Notes under the pieces: model-generated
What the model saw: only the letters and a program-made list of their open reading frames with translations
What the model was told of the DNA's origin: nothing
Database searches by the model: none
Position numbers and translations under genes: made by a program
Assembly: GCF_015689195.1 (NCBI RefSeq)
Contig: NZ_CP065044.1
Location: forward strand, 4,931,897 to 4,995,896
From: Pectobacterium aroidearum
GTDB lineage: Bacteria; Pseudomonadota; Gammaproteobacteria; Enterobacterales; Enterobacteriaceae
Direction of reading: 5' to 3'
DNA length: 64,000 nt
In this document: piece after piece, positions 25,244 through 36,479 of the stretch
Layout: every line of letters starts with the position of its first letter
Numbering within the stretch: the first letter of the stretch is position 1

Positions 25244-26671
25244 ATGAATAACAAACAACAATACCTGGATATCGCCGAGGGAAAAGGCGAAAAAGCGCCT
25301 TCAACGATGGTGGCTTTTTCCTCACGAGAGATGAACTATCCGCTACTGGAAAGCCTGTTAGAGGCGCAGTCATTCTTTACCGAGGGTGAAATAAGCTATA
25401 CCGAGCAGGGACAGGGCGGATTCTTTTATACCTGTCGCCATCATGATAGAGAGCTGACCTTTTATCTTGAGGTATCGGAGCGCGATCCTGAGAATAAAAT
25501 CACGCCGATACATTCAACCGATCCGATTTCACCTGAGCTACTGGCGCAGGCTAATGCGGCAACGCAGGAAGTGATGGTCGAGTGTCTTTTTGGGTCAAAC
25601 CCGCTGGAAGACTACGTTCATCAGCTTCGTTTATTAAGCGCCGTGGTACCGGATTTTCTCCTGGGGATCGATATTTCTGCCGCTGGTAACGTGTTTACCC
25701 GCGAATGGCTGAATTTTCAGCTAGAGGATGATGTTCTGCCGGAAATTGAATCGTTGTATACCATTCATGCCGTGTACGACACTGAAAACGATCCACCAAC
25801 AACATTCTGGTTTCACTCGCATGGTTTGGCGCGATGCGGGCTGACGGAAGCGGAACTTGTCATTCCAGAGACGCTGAGTTCATATTACGGCATCCCGGAT
25901 TTATTCAGAAGTTTTGTCAATAATGCTATTCAAAATCAGCAGATTACCTTTAACGAGCCGATTCTGTGCGGGCAAACTGACAGCGGCTATGAATATCTGG
26001 TGGCATTACCGTTTGAAGAAGGGCTGCGGCATGTGAATCAATCCACGCCGATTGACCAACTGCGGCCTCTGGAAGAGATGCGCTACGATCTGGAAGGGAC
26101 ACCGGAAGGCGTGTTTCTGGGCGATCGTGCCGATCGGGATGATGTGCATCAGGAACCCTCCTGTATGCTGTTTCGTACCAACGAAGAAAATCCGGTACTG
26201 CAAACGTTCTTTAAAGGGTTTGATGAGCAGAATGCCATCATGTTCTGGCGTACCAATGCGGAGACGGCGGAAATGTCGCGTAAAGCGCAGCTGCGCTGGC
26301 GCTATTTCGTCAATATGTTTGAAAACTACCATGTGAGTGATGAACCCGCTAAGCAGGGTTTTTTAGCTAAGCTACTAAAAAAATCACCGAAGCCTGTCGA
26401 GAGTGAATGGCGTTTCATGGTGAAGTTTGGCATTCCTCATGGTGAAGAAGGCGAAGAGCGTGAGCACATGTGGTTTATACCCGAAGCAATCCACGACACG
26501 GTAGTGACGGGAACATTAATCAATCATCCGTTCTACGTTGAGGATATGCAGGAAGGTGGTGTGTATTCTGTTGATATATCAAGGGTAACTGATTGGGCGA
26601 TTTATTATCAAGGCGATAGCTATAAGCCTGATACGATTTACAAACTGCTTAGCCATAGCCAGACTCACTGA
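25244..26671 (+). CDS. DUF4026/DUF2314 protein of unknown function
   Basis: The product has 475 residues, is acidic, and has no signal peptide or membrane segment. The C-terminal about 120 residues resemble DUF2314 (pattern WFIPEAIHDTVVTGTLINHP ... V.DISRVTDWAIYYQGD), and the long N-terminal part resembles DUF4026. I recognise no catalytic motif. It stands alone between glmS (own terminator) and pstS (own Pho boxes), with a weak ribosome-binding site, so it is probably monocistronic. Domain names are from memory of the families and should be confirmed by a profile search. Confidence 0.7.
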   Translation: MNNKQQYLDIAEGKGEKAPSTMVAFSSREMNYPLLESLLEAQSFFTEGEISYTEQGQGGFFYTCRHHDRELTFYLEVSERDPENKITPIHSTDPISPELLAQANAATQEVMVECLFGSNPLEDYVHQLRLLSAVVPDFLLGIDISAAGNVFTREWLNFQLEDDVLPEIESLYTIHAVYDTENDPPTTFWFHSHGLARCGLTEAELVIPETLSSYYGIPDLFRSFVNNAIQNQQITFNEPILCGQTDSGYEYLVALPFEEGLRHVNQSTPIDQLRPLEEMRYDLEGTPEGVFLGDRADRDDVHQEPSCMLFRTNEENPVLQTFFKGFDEQNAIMFWRTNAETAEMSRKAQLRWRYFVNMFENYHVSDEPAKQGFLAKLLKKSPKPVESEWRFMVKFGIPHGEEGEEREHMWFIPEAIHDTVVTGTLINHPFYVEDMQEGGVYSVDISRVTDWAIYYQGDSYKPDTIYKLLSHSQTH

Positions 26672-26741
26672 CCGATCTCCGGAACCAGTCAGGACGCGTG
26701 TTCTGGCTGGTGGTACCTGAATTTTCCCGCGCCCTTTCTCA

Positions 26742-26792
26742 TTGTCATAAAACTGTCATATTGCGTACATTTTACTGTCACCAAATTGTCCT
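26742..26792 (+). promoter_or_regulatory. Two Pho boxes upstream of pstS
   Basis: TTGTCATAAAACTGTCAT (26742-26759) matches the 18-bp PhoB consensus CTGTCATAWAWCTGTCAY at nearly every position. A second, weaker box CTGTCACCAAATTGTCCT (26775-26792) follows 15 bases later. Their position 90-140 bases before pstS is as in E. coli. Confidence 0.92.
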
Positions 26793-26882
26793 ATTTTTCC
26801 TCCTGCGAACTACACTCTGATTTGATAACTCTGATTGATAACGACTCCACGTCGACACGTCGATTATCCCACAGGAGGGATT

Positions 26883-27923
26883 ATGAAACTGATGCGTACC
26901 ACTCTTGCCAGTGTTGTTGCGGCAACCTTTTCTCTGACGGCATTCTCTGCTTTTGCTGCTGCTAACCTCACCGGTGCCGGTGCGACATTCCCTGCGCCTG
27001 TTTATGCCAAATGGGCTGACTCTTATCAAAAAGAAACCGGCAATAAAGTTAACTATCAAGGAATCGGTTCTTCTGGCGGTGTAAAACAGATTATCGCTAA
27101 AACTGTAGATTTCGGTGCTTCTGATGCGCCACTGGCTGACGACAAATTAGCACAGGATGGTTTATTCCAGTTCCCTACCGTTATCGGTGGCGTGGTACTG
27201 GCAGTGAACGTTCCTGGTATCAAATCTGGCGAACTGACGCTGGATGGTAAAACACTGGGTGATATCTACCTGGGCAACATCAAAAAATGGAACGACCCGG
27301 CGATCACCAAACTGAACCCGAATGCCAAGCTGCCGGATCAGGATATCGCTGTTGTTCGTCGTGCTGACGGTTCTGGTACGTCTTTCGTGTTCACCAGCTA
27401 TTTGGCGAAAGTGAACTCTGAATGGAAAGAGAAAGTTGGTTCTGGTTCTACCGTGAACTGGCCAACCGGTCTGGGCGGCAAAGGTAACGATGGTATCGCA
27501 GCGTTCGTACAGCGTCTGCCTGGTTCTATCGGTTACGTAGAATATGCGTATGCCAAGCAGAACAACCTGGCTTACACCAAACTGATTTCTGCCGATGGCA
27601 AAGCGGTTAGCCCGACTGAACAGAGCTTCAGCAACGCGGCTAAAGAGATCGACTGGAGCAAATCTTTTGCTCAGGATCTGACCAACCAGAAAGGTGCGGA
27701 CGCGTGGCCAATTACTTCAACCACCTTCATCCTGGTTCACACCAAGCAGGATAAACCTGAGCAGGGCGCTGAAGTGTTGAAATTCTTCGACTGGGCGTTC
27801 AAGAAAGGCGGCGAGCAGGCTACTGCTCTGGATTACGCCACACTGCCAAAAGAAGTGGTTGAGCAAATCCGTGCTGCCTGGAAAACCCAGGTAAAAGACA
27901 GCAACGGTAAAGCACTGTATTAA
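26883..27923 (+). CDS. pstS: Periplasmic phosphate-binding protein PstS
   Basis: The product has 346 residues, as in E. coli, from ATG 26883, preceded by CAGGAGGG. The signal peptide ends at [10 protein letters not shown]. The mature protein begins with [15 protein letters not shown], and phosphate-contact stretches such as [21 protein letters not shown] and [12 protein letters not shown] are intact. It delivers phosphate to PstCAB. The open frame upstream to 26835 is leader. Confidence 0.98.
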   Translation: MKLMRTTLASVVAATFSLTAFSAFAAANLTGAGATFPAPVYAKWADSYQKETGNKVNYQGIGSSGGVKQIIAKTVDFGASDAPLADDKLAQDGLFQFPTVIGGVVLAVNVPGIKSGELTLDGKTLGDIYLGNIKKWNDPAITKLNPNAKLPDQDIAVVRRADGSGTSFVFTSYLAKVNSEWKEKVGSGSTVNWPTGLGGKGNDGIAAFVQRLPGSIGYVEYAYAKQNNLAYTKLISADGKAVSPTEQSFSNAAKEIDWSKSFAQDLTNQKGADAWPITSTTFILVHTKQDKPEQGAEVLKFFDWAFKKGGEQATALDYATLPKEVVEQIRAAWKTQVKDSNGKALY

Positions 27924-28015
27924 TTATTGTATCGACAGCCGTCGTGTTGATAACCAGAGCGTGATGAGGTTGTCAGATGCTGGAAATACGGTAGTGGAAT
28001 AACAAGTCGTATCGG

Positions 28016-28044
28016 GGCGGAGAGGTGATAGCAACCTCTCTGCC
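28016..28044 (+). other. Hairpin between pstS and pstC
   Basis: GGCGGAGAGGT (28016-28026) pairs with the AACCTCTCTGCC arm (28033-28044) over a six-base loop. There is no T tract, so it probably acts as an mRNA-stabilising or partial-terminating element that lets pstS be expressed above pstCAB. Confidence 0.6.
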
Positions 28045-28087
28045 TTCAATAGCTTATTAAATGCAGTTAAAACGAGAAGAGAGACGT

Positions 28088-29046
28088 ATGGCGGAGTACA
28101 AGCCAACTATCAAAGCCCCGGGAAAATATGGCGATATCCTCTTCAGCACGCTGGTAAAACTGGCGGCGCTGGTCACGCTACTGCTATTGGGAGGCATCAT
28201 TGTTTCCCTGATTGTGGCGTCCTGGCCTAGCATCGAGAAGTTCGGTTTTGCCTTCTTGTGGACGAAAGAGTGGGATGCGCCCGCAGAGCAGTTTGGTGCA
28301 CTGGTGCCGATTTACGGAACCGTCGTGACCTCACTGATCGCACTGATTATTGCCATCCCGATTAGCTTCGGGATTGCGTTATTTCTCACCGAACTGGCAC
28401 CCGCATGGCTGAAGCGTCCGCTTGGCGTGGCGATTGAACTGCTGGCGGCCATACCGAGTATTGTTTACGGCATGTGGGGGCTGTTCATTTTCGCTCCGCT
28501 GTTTGCCGAATACTTCCAACAGCCGGTAGGCAACGTCCTGTCCGGCATTCCTATTGTTGGCGCACTGTTCTCCGGCCCGGCGTTCGGAATCGGTATTCTG
28601 GCAGCTGGCGTCATTCTTGCCATCATGATTATCCCGTACATTGCAGCGGTCATGCGTGATGTGTTTGAGCAAACGCCAGTCATGATGAAAGAGTCCGCTT
28701 ATGGCATCGGCTGTACGACGTGGGAAGTGATCTGGCGGATTGTACTGCCTTACACCAAAAACGGCGTGATCGGTGGGGTGATGTTGGGATTGGGGCGTGC
28801 CTTGGGGGAAACCATGGCGGTCACCTTCATCATCGGTAACACCTACCAGCTCGACAGCGCGTCGCTGTATATGCCGGGCAACAGTATTACTTCTGCGTTG
28901 GCGAATGAATTTGCCGAAGCCGAATCGGGTCTGCACACGGCGGCGCTGATGGAACTGGGTCTGATTCTGTTTGTGATCACCTTTATTGTTCTGGCGTGTT
29001 CAAAGCTGATGGTGATGCGTCTGGCAAAAAATGAGGGAGCGCGCTA

Positions 29047-29047
<1 letters not shown>
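28088..29047 (+). CDS. pstC: Phosphate ABC transporter permease PstC
   Basis: The product has 319 residues, as in E. coli, from ATG 28088 ([20 protein letters not shown]). About six hydrophobic helices are present, with the EAA coupling loop at [20 protein letters not shown]. The frame is open upstream to 28061, but that part does not match relatives. The stop overlaps the pstA start by one base (TAATG). Confidence 0.97.
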
Positions 29048-30775
<1,728 letters not shown>

Positions 30776-30787
30776 TTAGGAAGCATC

Positions 30788-31519
30788 ATGGATAATCTGA
30801 ATCTGAACAAACACATTTCCGGTCAGTTTAACGCCGAACTGGAACATATCCGCACGCAGGTCCTGACAATGGGCGGGCTGGTGGAGCAACAGCTGACTGA
30901 CGCGATTACCGCGATGCATAATCAGGACGCGCAGCTGGCTCAGCAGGTCATTGAAGGCGATTCCAAAGTTAACATGATGGAAGTGGCGATCGATGAAGCC
31001 TGCGTGCGCATTATCGCGAAGCGTCAGCCTACTGCGAGCGACTTGCGTCTGGTGATGGCGATTATCAAAACCATCTCTGAACTGGAACGTATCGGTGACG
31101 TAGCGGATAAAATCTGTCGCACCGCGCTGGAGAAATTCTCCCATCAGCATCAGCCGCTGCTGGTTAGCCTGGAGTCATTAGGGCGCCACACCGTGCAAAT
31201 GCTGCATGACGTGCTGGATGCTTTTGCCCGTATGGATCTGGACGAAGCGATTCGTATTTATCGCGAAGACAAGAAAGTGGATAAAGAGTACGAAGGTATT
31301 GTGCGTCAACTGATGACTCACATGATGGAAGATTCCCGCACCATCCCAAGCGTACTGACCGCGCTGTTCTGCGCCCGTTCTATCGAGCGTATCGGTGACC
31401 GTTGCCAGAACATCTGCGAATTTATCTTCTACTTCGTTAAAGGTCAGGACTTCCGTCACCTCGGTGGCGATGCGCTGGAGAAGCTGCTGGCGCAGAAAGA
31501 GAAGAAAGAAGAAGAGTAA
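30788..31519 (+). CDS. phoU: Phosphate signalling protein PhoU
   Basis: The product has 243 residues (E. coli 241). Two PhoU three-helix repeats each carry the metal-binding pattern E.xxxRIGD ([14 protein letters not shown] near 100 and [14 protein letters not shown] near 200). PhoU links PstSCAB to PhoR and restrains the Pho response in phosphate excess. It is the last gene of the operon, 12 bases after pstB. Confidence 0.98.
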   Translation: MDNLNLNKHISGQFNAELEHIRTQVLTMGGLVEQQLTDAITAMHNQDAQLAQQVIEGDSKVNMMEVAIDEACVRIIAKRQPTASDLRLVMAIIKTISELERIGDVADKICRTALEKFSHQHQPLLVSLESLGRHTVQMLHDVLDAFARMDLDEAIRIYREDKKVDKEYEGIVRQLMTHMMEDSRTIPSVLTALFCARSIERIGDRCQNICEFIFYFVKGQDFRHLGGDALEKLLAQKEKKEEE

Positions 31520-31544
31520 GCCCGTTCTTAGGCTTATCATGCTG

Positions 31545-31572
31545 ACGCCCTGCTTGCAGGGCGTTATTTTTT
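31545..31572 (+). terminator. Terminator of pstSCAB-phoU
   Basis: ACGCCCTG (31545-31552) pairs with CAGGGCGT (31557-31564), followed by TATTTTTT. Confidence 0.9.
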
Positions 31573-31580
31573 ACCACGAT

Positions 31581-32147
31581 TTAATTTTTATCAGGATAGT
31601 GAATCAGATCGTGGAAGCGCACTGTGGTATCGGCAGGGTTGTGGTAGCGGTGTTCTCTGTCGGCGGCAAAACGCAGAGCATCCCCCGCGGATAATAACTG
31701 CGTCTGCCCATCAACGGTCATTTCCAGTTGGCCCTCCAGCACAATAATATGCTCGATCACCCCGCTTTCATGCGCCGATGAGGTGCTACTGGCACCCGCT
31801 GCCAGCTCAATAACAAACATATCAAAACGCAGTTTTTTATCGAAGGGGAAGATCGGCACAACGTGCATACCAGCTTCGCGTTCCCTGAATGCTGAACTTG
31901 CTACCGAACGATACGCCACGTCTTCTTCGGCGAGCGTCGGTTGAATGAAGGTGGAAAACGCCACATTCAGTCCCGTTGCAATTTTCCACAGGGTGGCGAC
32001 CGTTGGGCTGGATTCGCCACGCTCGATCTGACCCAGCATCGCTTTGCTCACGCCGGTTTCTTCTGACGCGCGTGTGAGGCTCCAGCCTTTCTCCTGTCTC
32101 AACGTTTTCAAGGTATTGCCAATACGGTGGGTTAGCTCATCAGACAT
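31581..32147 (-). CDS. XRE-family regulator with C-terminal cupin domain
   Basis: Started at ATG 32147 the product has 188 residues; AGGAG lies eight bases before this ATG, while the upstream frame to 32180 runs through the operator. The helix-turn-helix is at about residues 8-63 (SLTRASEETGVSKAMLGQIERGESSPT), and a cupin_2 barrel at about 107-185 contains HESGVIEHIIVLEG. Such regulators usually bind a small ligand in the cupin. The gene is divergent from the BenE-type transporter and shares a 90-bp spacer with two perfect palindromes, so it very likely controls that transporter and itself. The ligand is not evident. Confidence 0.88.
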   Translation of the reverse strand: MSDELTHRIGNTLKTLRQEKGWSLTRASEETGVSKAMLGQIERGESSPTVATLWKIATGLNVAFSTFIQPTLAEEDVAYRSVASSAFREREAGMHVVPIFPFDKKLRFDMFVIELAAGASSTSSAHESGVIEHIIVLEGQLEMTVDGQTQLLSAGDALRFAADREHRYHNPADTTVRFHDLIHYPDKN

Positions 32148-32164
32148 CAATGCGACTCCTGCTT

Positions 32165-32217
32165 GTGCGTTATAACGCACGCTGCTATGTTAACGCTTTC
32201 TGTGCGTTATAGCGCAC
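32165..32217. promoter_or_regulatory. Twin palindromic operators between the XRE-cupin gene and benE
   Basis: GTGCGTTATAACGCAC (32165-32180) is a perfect 16-bp palindrome, and GTGCGTTATAGCGCAC (32202-32217) repeats it with one change at the centre. The centres are 37 bp apart, about 3.5 helical turns. Both lie in the divergent promoter region, so they are the probable binding sites of the XRE-cupin regulator. Confidence 0.82.
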
Positions 32218-32237
32218 GATAAGAGTGAAGGTATATC

Positions 32238-33422
32238 ATGCCAGTGTCATTTGCGCTAAAAGATGTCACTTTTTCGGCCTTTATCGCCGGTTTTGTTGCG
32301 GTGCTGGTGGGCTACACCAGTTCGGCCGCCATCATTTTTCAGGCGGCGGAAGCCGCGGGTGCCAGTACGGCGCAAATCGGCGGCTGGTTAAGCGTGCTGG
32401 GGATTGCGCAAGGGGTGGCGTCCATTAGCCTGTCGCTCTATTACCGCGCGCCGATACTGGCTGCCTGGTCAACGCCGGGAGCGGCGCTGCTGGTTACCAG
32501 TCTGCCGGGTACATCGCTCAATGAAGCGATTGGCGTGTTCCTGTTTGCTTCCGCGCTTATCTTTATCTGCGGGATCACCGGTCTTTTTGCCCGCCTGATG
32601 AATGTGATTCCACAGGCCATTTCTGCCGCGATGCTGGCGGGGATTTTGCTGCGCTTTGGTGCGGATGCCTTTCTTTCCCTGCAACAGGATTTCTGGCTGG
32701 CTTTCACGATGTGCGCGATCTATTTGCTCAGTCGTCGGCTGATCCCTCGCTTTGCCATTGTGTTAACGCTGTTCGCTGGCCTGTTGCTGGCTTTATGGCG
32801 TGGGCAAATTGCGGTTTCTGATTCGCCGCTGGTGTTTGCCGTACCGGAGTTTATTACGCCGCATTTTTCGTGGGCATCGCTGTTGGGCGTCGGTATTCCA
32901 TTTTTCATTGTCACCATGGCGTCGCAGAACGCACCGGGCGTTGCCACGCTAAAAGCCGCTGGCTATCAGGTTCCCGTGTCGCCGCTGATTGCCATTACAG
33001 CATTAATCGCGCTGGTATTGACGCCGTTCGGTGGCTTTTCCGTTTGTATCGCCGCGATTACCGCCGCGATCTGTATGGGGTCGGATGTGCATCCCGATCC
33101 GAAAAAACGCTATCTTGCCGCCGTCGCCGCTGGTGGATTTTATCTGCTGGCGGGTGTTTTCGGTGGGTCTATCGGGCAGCTTTTCACGGCGCTGCCGCAG
33201 CCGCTGATTCACGCTATCGCCGGTTTGGCGCTGCTTAGCACCATTTCGGGTAGTTTGTATCGCGCTTTACTGGATGAACAACAGCGTGATGCGGCGGTGG
33301 TCACCTTCCTGATTACTGCTTCAGGATTAACGCTGTGGGGAATTGGCGCGGCGTTTTGGGGGCTGATTGGGGGGATGATGACCTGGCTGGTGCTGTCTGG
33401 GGGAAAAGCGGCGTTACGCTGA
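32238..33422 (+). CDS. benE: BenE-family (benzoate:H+ symporter) transporter
   Basis: The product has 394 residues with about twelve hydrophobic helices. Family landmarks shared with E. coli YdcO (BenE) include GYTSSAAIIFQAAEAAG, AWSTPGAALLVTSLPG, MLAGILLRFG, VTMASQNAPGVA and AALTASGLTLWGIGAAFWGL-like endings. BenE proteins are annotated as benzoate importers, but substrate is experimentally shown for few members. No benzoate-degradation gene is nearby, so the true substrate is open. Confidence 0.85.
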   Translation: MPVSFALKDVTFSAFIAGFVAVLVGYTSSAAIIFQAAEAAGASTAQIGGWLSVLGIAQGVASISLSLYYRAPILAAWSTPGAALLVTSLPGTSLNEAIGVFLFASALIFICGITGLFARLMNVIPQAISAAMLAGILLRFGADAFLSLQQDFWLAFTMCAIYLLSRRLIPRFAIVLTLFAGLLLALWRGQIAVSDSPLVFAVPEFITPHFSWASLLGVGIPFFIVTMASQNAPGVATLKAAGYQVPVSPLIAITALIALVLTPFGGFSVCIAAITAAICMGSDVHPDPKKRYLAAVAAGGFYLLAGVFGGSIGQLFTALPQPLIHAIAGLALLSTISGSLYRALLDEQQRDAAVVTFLITASGLTLWGIGAAFWGLIGGMMTWLVLSGGKAALR

Positions 33423-33449
33423 GTGCACCAGGAAAACAGGCTAGCACCT

Positions 33450-33553
33450 AATACAGGTCACTTAAGCCCGTTGTTAGGGAAACACAGGGGGAGGTTCCCG
33501 CAGGAAGGCCTCACCCCTGTGGTCGCCCGTGTATCTCGATGCTTAAACGATCG
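33450..33553 (+). repeat. Dispersed hairpin repeat, copy 2
   Basis: This copy carries the extended 5' flank ATACAGGTCACTTAAGCCCG shared with copy 3, then GGGAAACAC. The outer stem pairs CACAGGGGGAGG with CCTCACCCCTGTG, and an inner TTCC-CGCA-GGAA can form. The end is TATCTCGATGCTTAAACGATCG. It lies between benE and the DUF535 gene, both on the plus strand. Confidence 0.8.
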
Positions 33554-33683
33554 CCATTAGGCGAGCGCTTATCTTAAATTAATCCTCAACGAATTAGAGA
33601 ACGCTGCTTTTTAGGCGTCGCGATTTTAGTTTCATTGATGAATGTCCCGCTACGATTTCGTCATCTTAATCATGGTGACATTC

Positions 33684-34679
33684 ATGGACATTACTTCTAC
33701 ACAATCACTTGGAAATACGAAGACTCAGTTTCGGGCCGCATTTTCCCTGTTGCTGGCATTGGCAACGGGTAAACACAAGCCGGATCGGCGCTGGGAGAGT
33801 CTCCAATGGCGTATAAAATATACCGCCCGAGTGATGCTTCACCCGCTGCTGACCATGAAATGGCTCAGTTTTATCGTCGATTATCCCGTACAGGATATTT
33901 TTCGACGTGACGGCAATGAGCTTTATAGTAAGCTCCAGCGCCCCTACCTGATGGCGTCGCTACCGACACATCAAACTTGTACGGCCTTAATGGATCATTA
34001 CCGCTTTATTCAAACGTTGCCGTTACATCGCCAGCGCTTGTTATATAGCCAGAACGGGGGCGGTAACGTGCTGGCCAGTTTTCAGGGAAAAAGCGGTGAA
34101 AATTACACGCTTCGCCTGATGACTAACGATCAAATGTGTAAGGAAGGCGAGCTCTCCCTACAGCTTGAGAACAGCGAGCACGTGCTGGCACAGATGACGT
34201 TCTCCATCCTGCGCATTGAAGGGGAAATGGGCCTGTTTATCGGTGGGATTCAGGGGCCGGATGCACAAACGCCGCATCAGGTTATTCAGGGCGCGACGCG
34301 AGATTGCCACAGTCTGTTTCCCAAACGTATTCTTCTGGAAGGCCTGCTTAACCTGGCTCGAGGCCTTAATCTGGCGCACGTTATTGCGGTCAGTAACGAA
34401 ACGCATATCTATAAACACTGGCGCTATCGCAGTAAGAAACGCGATGTTTTTCTGGCCGACTACAATGCGTTCCTCTTCGCCCACGGCGGTCAACTGCGAC
34501 CTGATGGCAACATTGCGCTACCGCTATCTCTGCCGAGAAAGTCTGAACAGGACATTCCCAGCCGCAAGCGGGCAGAATACCGCCGACGCTATGCGCTCTT
34601 TGATGAGGTAGCCTGCCAGATTAATGACGTACTCGCCGGTAATTTGCTGCTTTCCATCAATCTATCTAACCGTACCTGA
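33684..34679 (+). CDS. DUF535 protein of the VirK/YbjX family
   Basis: The product has 331 residues from ATG 33684; in-frame ATGs at 33642 and 33672 are possible and none has a good ribosome-binding site. The family pattern is visible in YPVQDIFRRDGNELYSKLQRPYL-like text near residue 65, FSILRIEGEMGLFIGGIQGP near 175 and HIYKHWRYRSKKRDVFLADYN near 250. YbjX and Salmonella VirK are linked to envelope and antimicrobial-peptide resistance, but the biochemical activity is unknown. It is transcribed alone. Confidence 0.8.
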   Translation: MDITSTQSLGNTKTQFRAAFSLLLALATGKHKPDRRWESLQWRIKYTARVMLHPLLTMKWLSFIVDYPVQDIFRRDGNELYSKLQRPYLMASLPTHQTCTALMDHYRFIQTLPLHRQRLLYSQNGGGNVLASFQGKSGENYTLRLMTNDQMCKEGELSLQLENSEHVLAQMTFSILRIEGEMGLFIGGIQGPDAQTPHQVIQGATRDCHSLFPKRILLEGLLNLARGLNLAHVIAVSNETHIYKHWRYRSKKRDVFLADYNAFLFAHGGQLRPDGNIALPLSLPRKSEQDIPSRKRAEYRRRYALFDEVACQINDVLAGNLLLSINLSNRT

Positions 34680-34803
34680 ATCAGGATAATCTGCCAGAAT
34701 ACCGAAGTAACATAAGGTTATATTATAGCTATTTATGTTATTTCCCGCGTTTTCACCCTGCTGATAGCCTGCTGTTAATACAGCGATAATTAAGGGGCAG
34801 GGA

Positions 34804-35640
34804 ATGAAAAAGCAGATTTTGACAGTGACTTTATTAGCTGGGTTGGCTTCCGTTTCTGGTGCTGCACAGGCAGATAAATTAGATGACATTCAGAAGGCGG
34901 GCGTGGTGAAAATCGCTGTCTTCGACAGCAACCCGCCGTTTGGCTATGTCGATCCACAGAGTAAAAAACTGGTGGGCTACGACGTGGATATCGCCGAGGC
35001 GATTGGTAAGGCGCTGGGCGTGAAGGTTGAACTGCGCGCGACGAACCCGGCTAACCGCATTCCGTTGTTAAGCTCGCAGAAAGTCGATCTGATTGCCGCG
35101 AACTTCACCATTACGGATGAACGAGCCAAGCAGGTTAACTTTAGTATCCCTTACTTCGCGACCGGACAAAAATTCATCGCCCGTAAAGGCGTGCTGAAAA
35201 CGCCGGAAGACATCAAAACGCTGCGTATCGGCGCGGATAAAGGCACCGTGCAGGAAATTACCCTGCGTGAACATTACCCGACAGCCAAAGTGATTTCCTA
35301 CGACGATACGCCGCTGGCCTTCGCTGCGCTGCGTAACGGTAACGTTCAGGCCATCACGCAGGACGATGCCAAGCTAGTCGGCTTACTGGCTAATGTGCCA
35401 GATGCCCAGAAAGCGGAGTTTGAAATCTCTCCGTTCAGCATCACTAAAGAGTATCAGGGCGTCGGGATTCCGAAGGGCGAAGAGCGCCTGACAGCGAAGA
35501 TTAACGACACGCTGATTAACCTGGAAAAACAGGGCGAAGCGAAGACGATCTACGATCGCTGGTTTGGGCCAAGCACGAAATCGGCTCAGCCGCGCGGCGA
35601 CTTCACCTTTGCCCCGTTGGATCAGCAACCTAAATCCTGA
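34804..35640 (+). CDS. Periplasmic amino-acid-binding protein of a polar amino-acid ABC importer
   Basis: The product has 278 residues with a clear signal peptide ending SVSGAAQA-DK near residue 24. It belongs to SBP family 3: VKIAVFDSNPPFGYVD, LVGYDVDIAEAIGKALG and NFTITDERAKQVNFSIPY are typical, with the amino-group-binding Asp and Arg contexts present. Two permease genes follow after a hairpin. The exact amino acid (glutamate/aspartate type is plausible) cannot be told. Confidence 0.87.
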   Translation: MKKQILTVTLLAGLASVSGAAQADKLDDIQKAGVVKIAVFDSNPPFGYVDPQSKKLVGYDVDIAEAIGKALGVKVELRATNPANRIPLLSSQKVDLIAANFTITDERAKQVNFSIPYFATGQKFIARKGVLKTPEDIKTLRIGADKGTVQEITLREHYPTAKVISYDDTPLAFAALRNGNVQAITQDDAKLVGLLANVPDAQKAEFEISPFSITKEYQGVGIPKGEERLTAKINDTLINLEKQGEAKTIYDRWFGPSTKSAQPRGDFTFAPLDQQPKS

Positions 35641-35669
35641 TAGCTGACATCTTCAGTGCTATGATCTTA

Positions 35670-35689
35670 GCCCTCTGCATGCAGAGGGC
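35670..35689 (+). terminator. Attenuator-like hairpin downstream of the binding-protein gene
   Basis: The 20-bp perfect palindrome GCCCTCTGCATGCAGAGGGC is followed by ATTTCTATTT. It probably lets the binding protein be made in excess over the permeases, a common arrangement. Confidence 0.75.
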
Positions 35690-35734
35690 ATTTCTATTTG
35701 TACCTCGTAATAATGACAAAGAGAGATAAAACGC

Positions 35735-36478
35735 ATGGATACGGCGCTGCAATCGCTTGAGTCGTGGCTGTTGGCTCCTCAATACCTCATCTGGCTGTGG
35801 CACGGTTTCCTGATTACGCTGGGTATTTCCCTCAGTACGATCGCCTTGTCCACTGTACTGGGCTTTCTGTTGGCAGCCGCCAGAGACAGCCAGGTTCGGG
35901 TGCTGAGCAGCGTCGTTGTCGCTTACAGCTCGCTATTCCGTAATACGCCGCTGCTGGTGCAGCTGTTTTTCTGGTATTTCGGTGCCGGTCAGCTTTTTCC
36001 CTCAGAGATGATGCAATGGCTGAACACTCCGCATGTTATTTCGCTGTTGGGCATGACGTTAGCGTGGCCCTCTTTTGAGTTTCTGGCGGGCTTGGCTGGG
36101 CTGACGCTCTACTCCAGCGCGTTTATTGCTGAGGAAATTCGCGCCGGTATTCGCGGTGTGGCGCGTGGACAGAAGTATGCGGCGCATGCTCTGGGGTTAA
36201 CCGGTTGGCAATCCATGCGCTATGTGGTGCTGCCGCAGGCGCTAAAAATCGCCCTGCCGCCGCTGCTTGGGCAATACATGAATATCGTTAAGAACTCGTC
36301 GTTGACGATGGCGATTGGCGTCGCTGAATTGTCCTACGCGTCGCGTCAGGTGGAGACGGAAACCTTACGCACCTTTCAGGCGTTTGGCGTGGCGACGGTG
36401 TTGTACATCGTGATTATTGCCGTGATGGAAGGCTGGGGCATGTGGCGTCAGCAGCGTAGTTTGGCGGAGAGACACTGA
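35735..36478 (+). CDS. Amino-acid ABC transporter permease (HisM family), first
   Basis: The product has 247 residues with about five membrane helices. The HisM-type start FRNTPLLVQLFFWYFG and the EAA loop IAEEIRAGIRGVARGQKYAAHALGLTGWQ are present. The start has GAGAGATAAAACGC upstream. It lies one base from the second permease gene, so the two are co-translated and probably form a heterodimer. Confidence 0.9.
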   Translation: MDTALQSLESWLLAPQYLIWLWHGFLITLGISLSTIALSTVLGFLLAAARDSQVRVLSSVVVAYSSLFRNTPLLVQLFFWYFGAGQLFPSEMMQWLNTPHVISLLGMTLAWPSFEFLAGLAGLTLYSSAFIAEEIRAGIRGVARGQKYAAHALGLTGWQSMRYVVLPQALKIALPPLLGQYMNIVKNSSLTMAIGVAELSYASRQVETETLRTFQAFGVATVLYIVIIAVMEGWGMWRQQRSLAERH

Positions 36479-36479
36479 G

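Noticed and set aside
26676..26715. Terminator after the DUF4026/DUF2314 gene
   Set aside because: CCAGTCAG/CTGGCTGG pairs imperfectly and there is no T tract.
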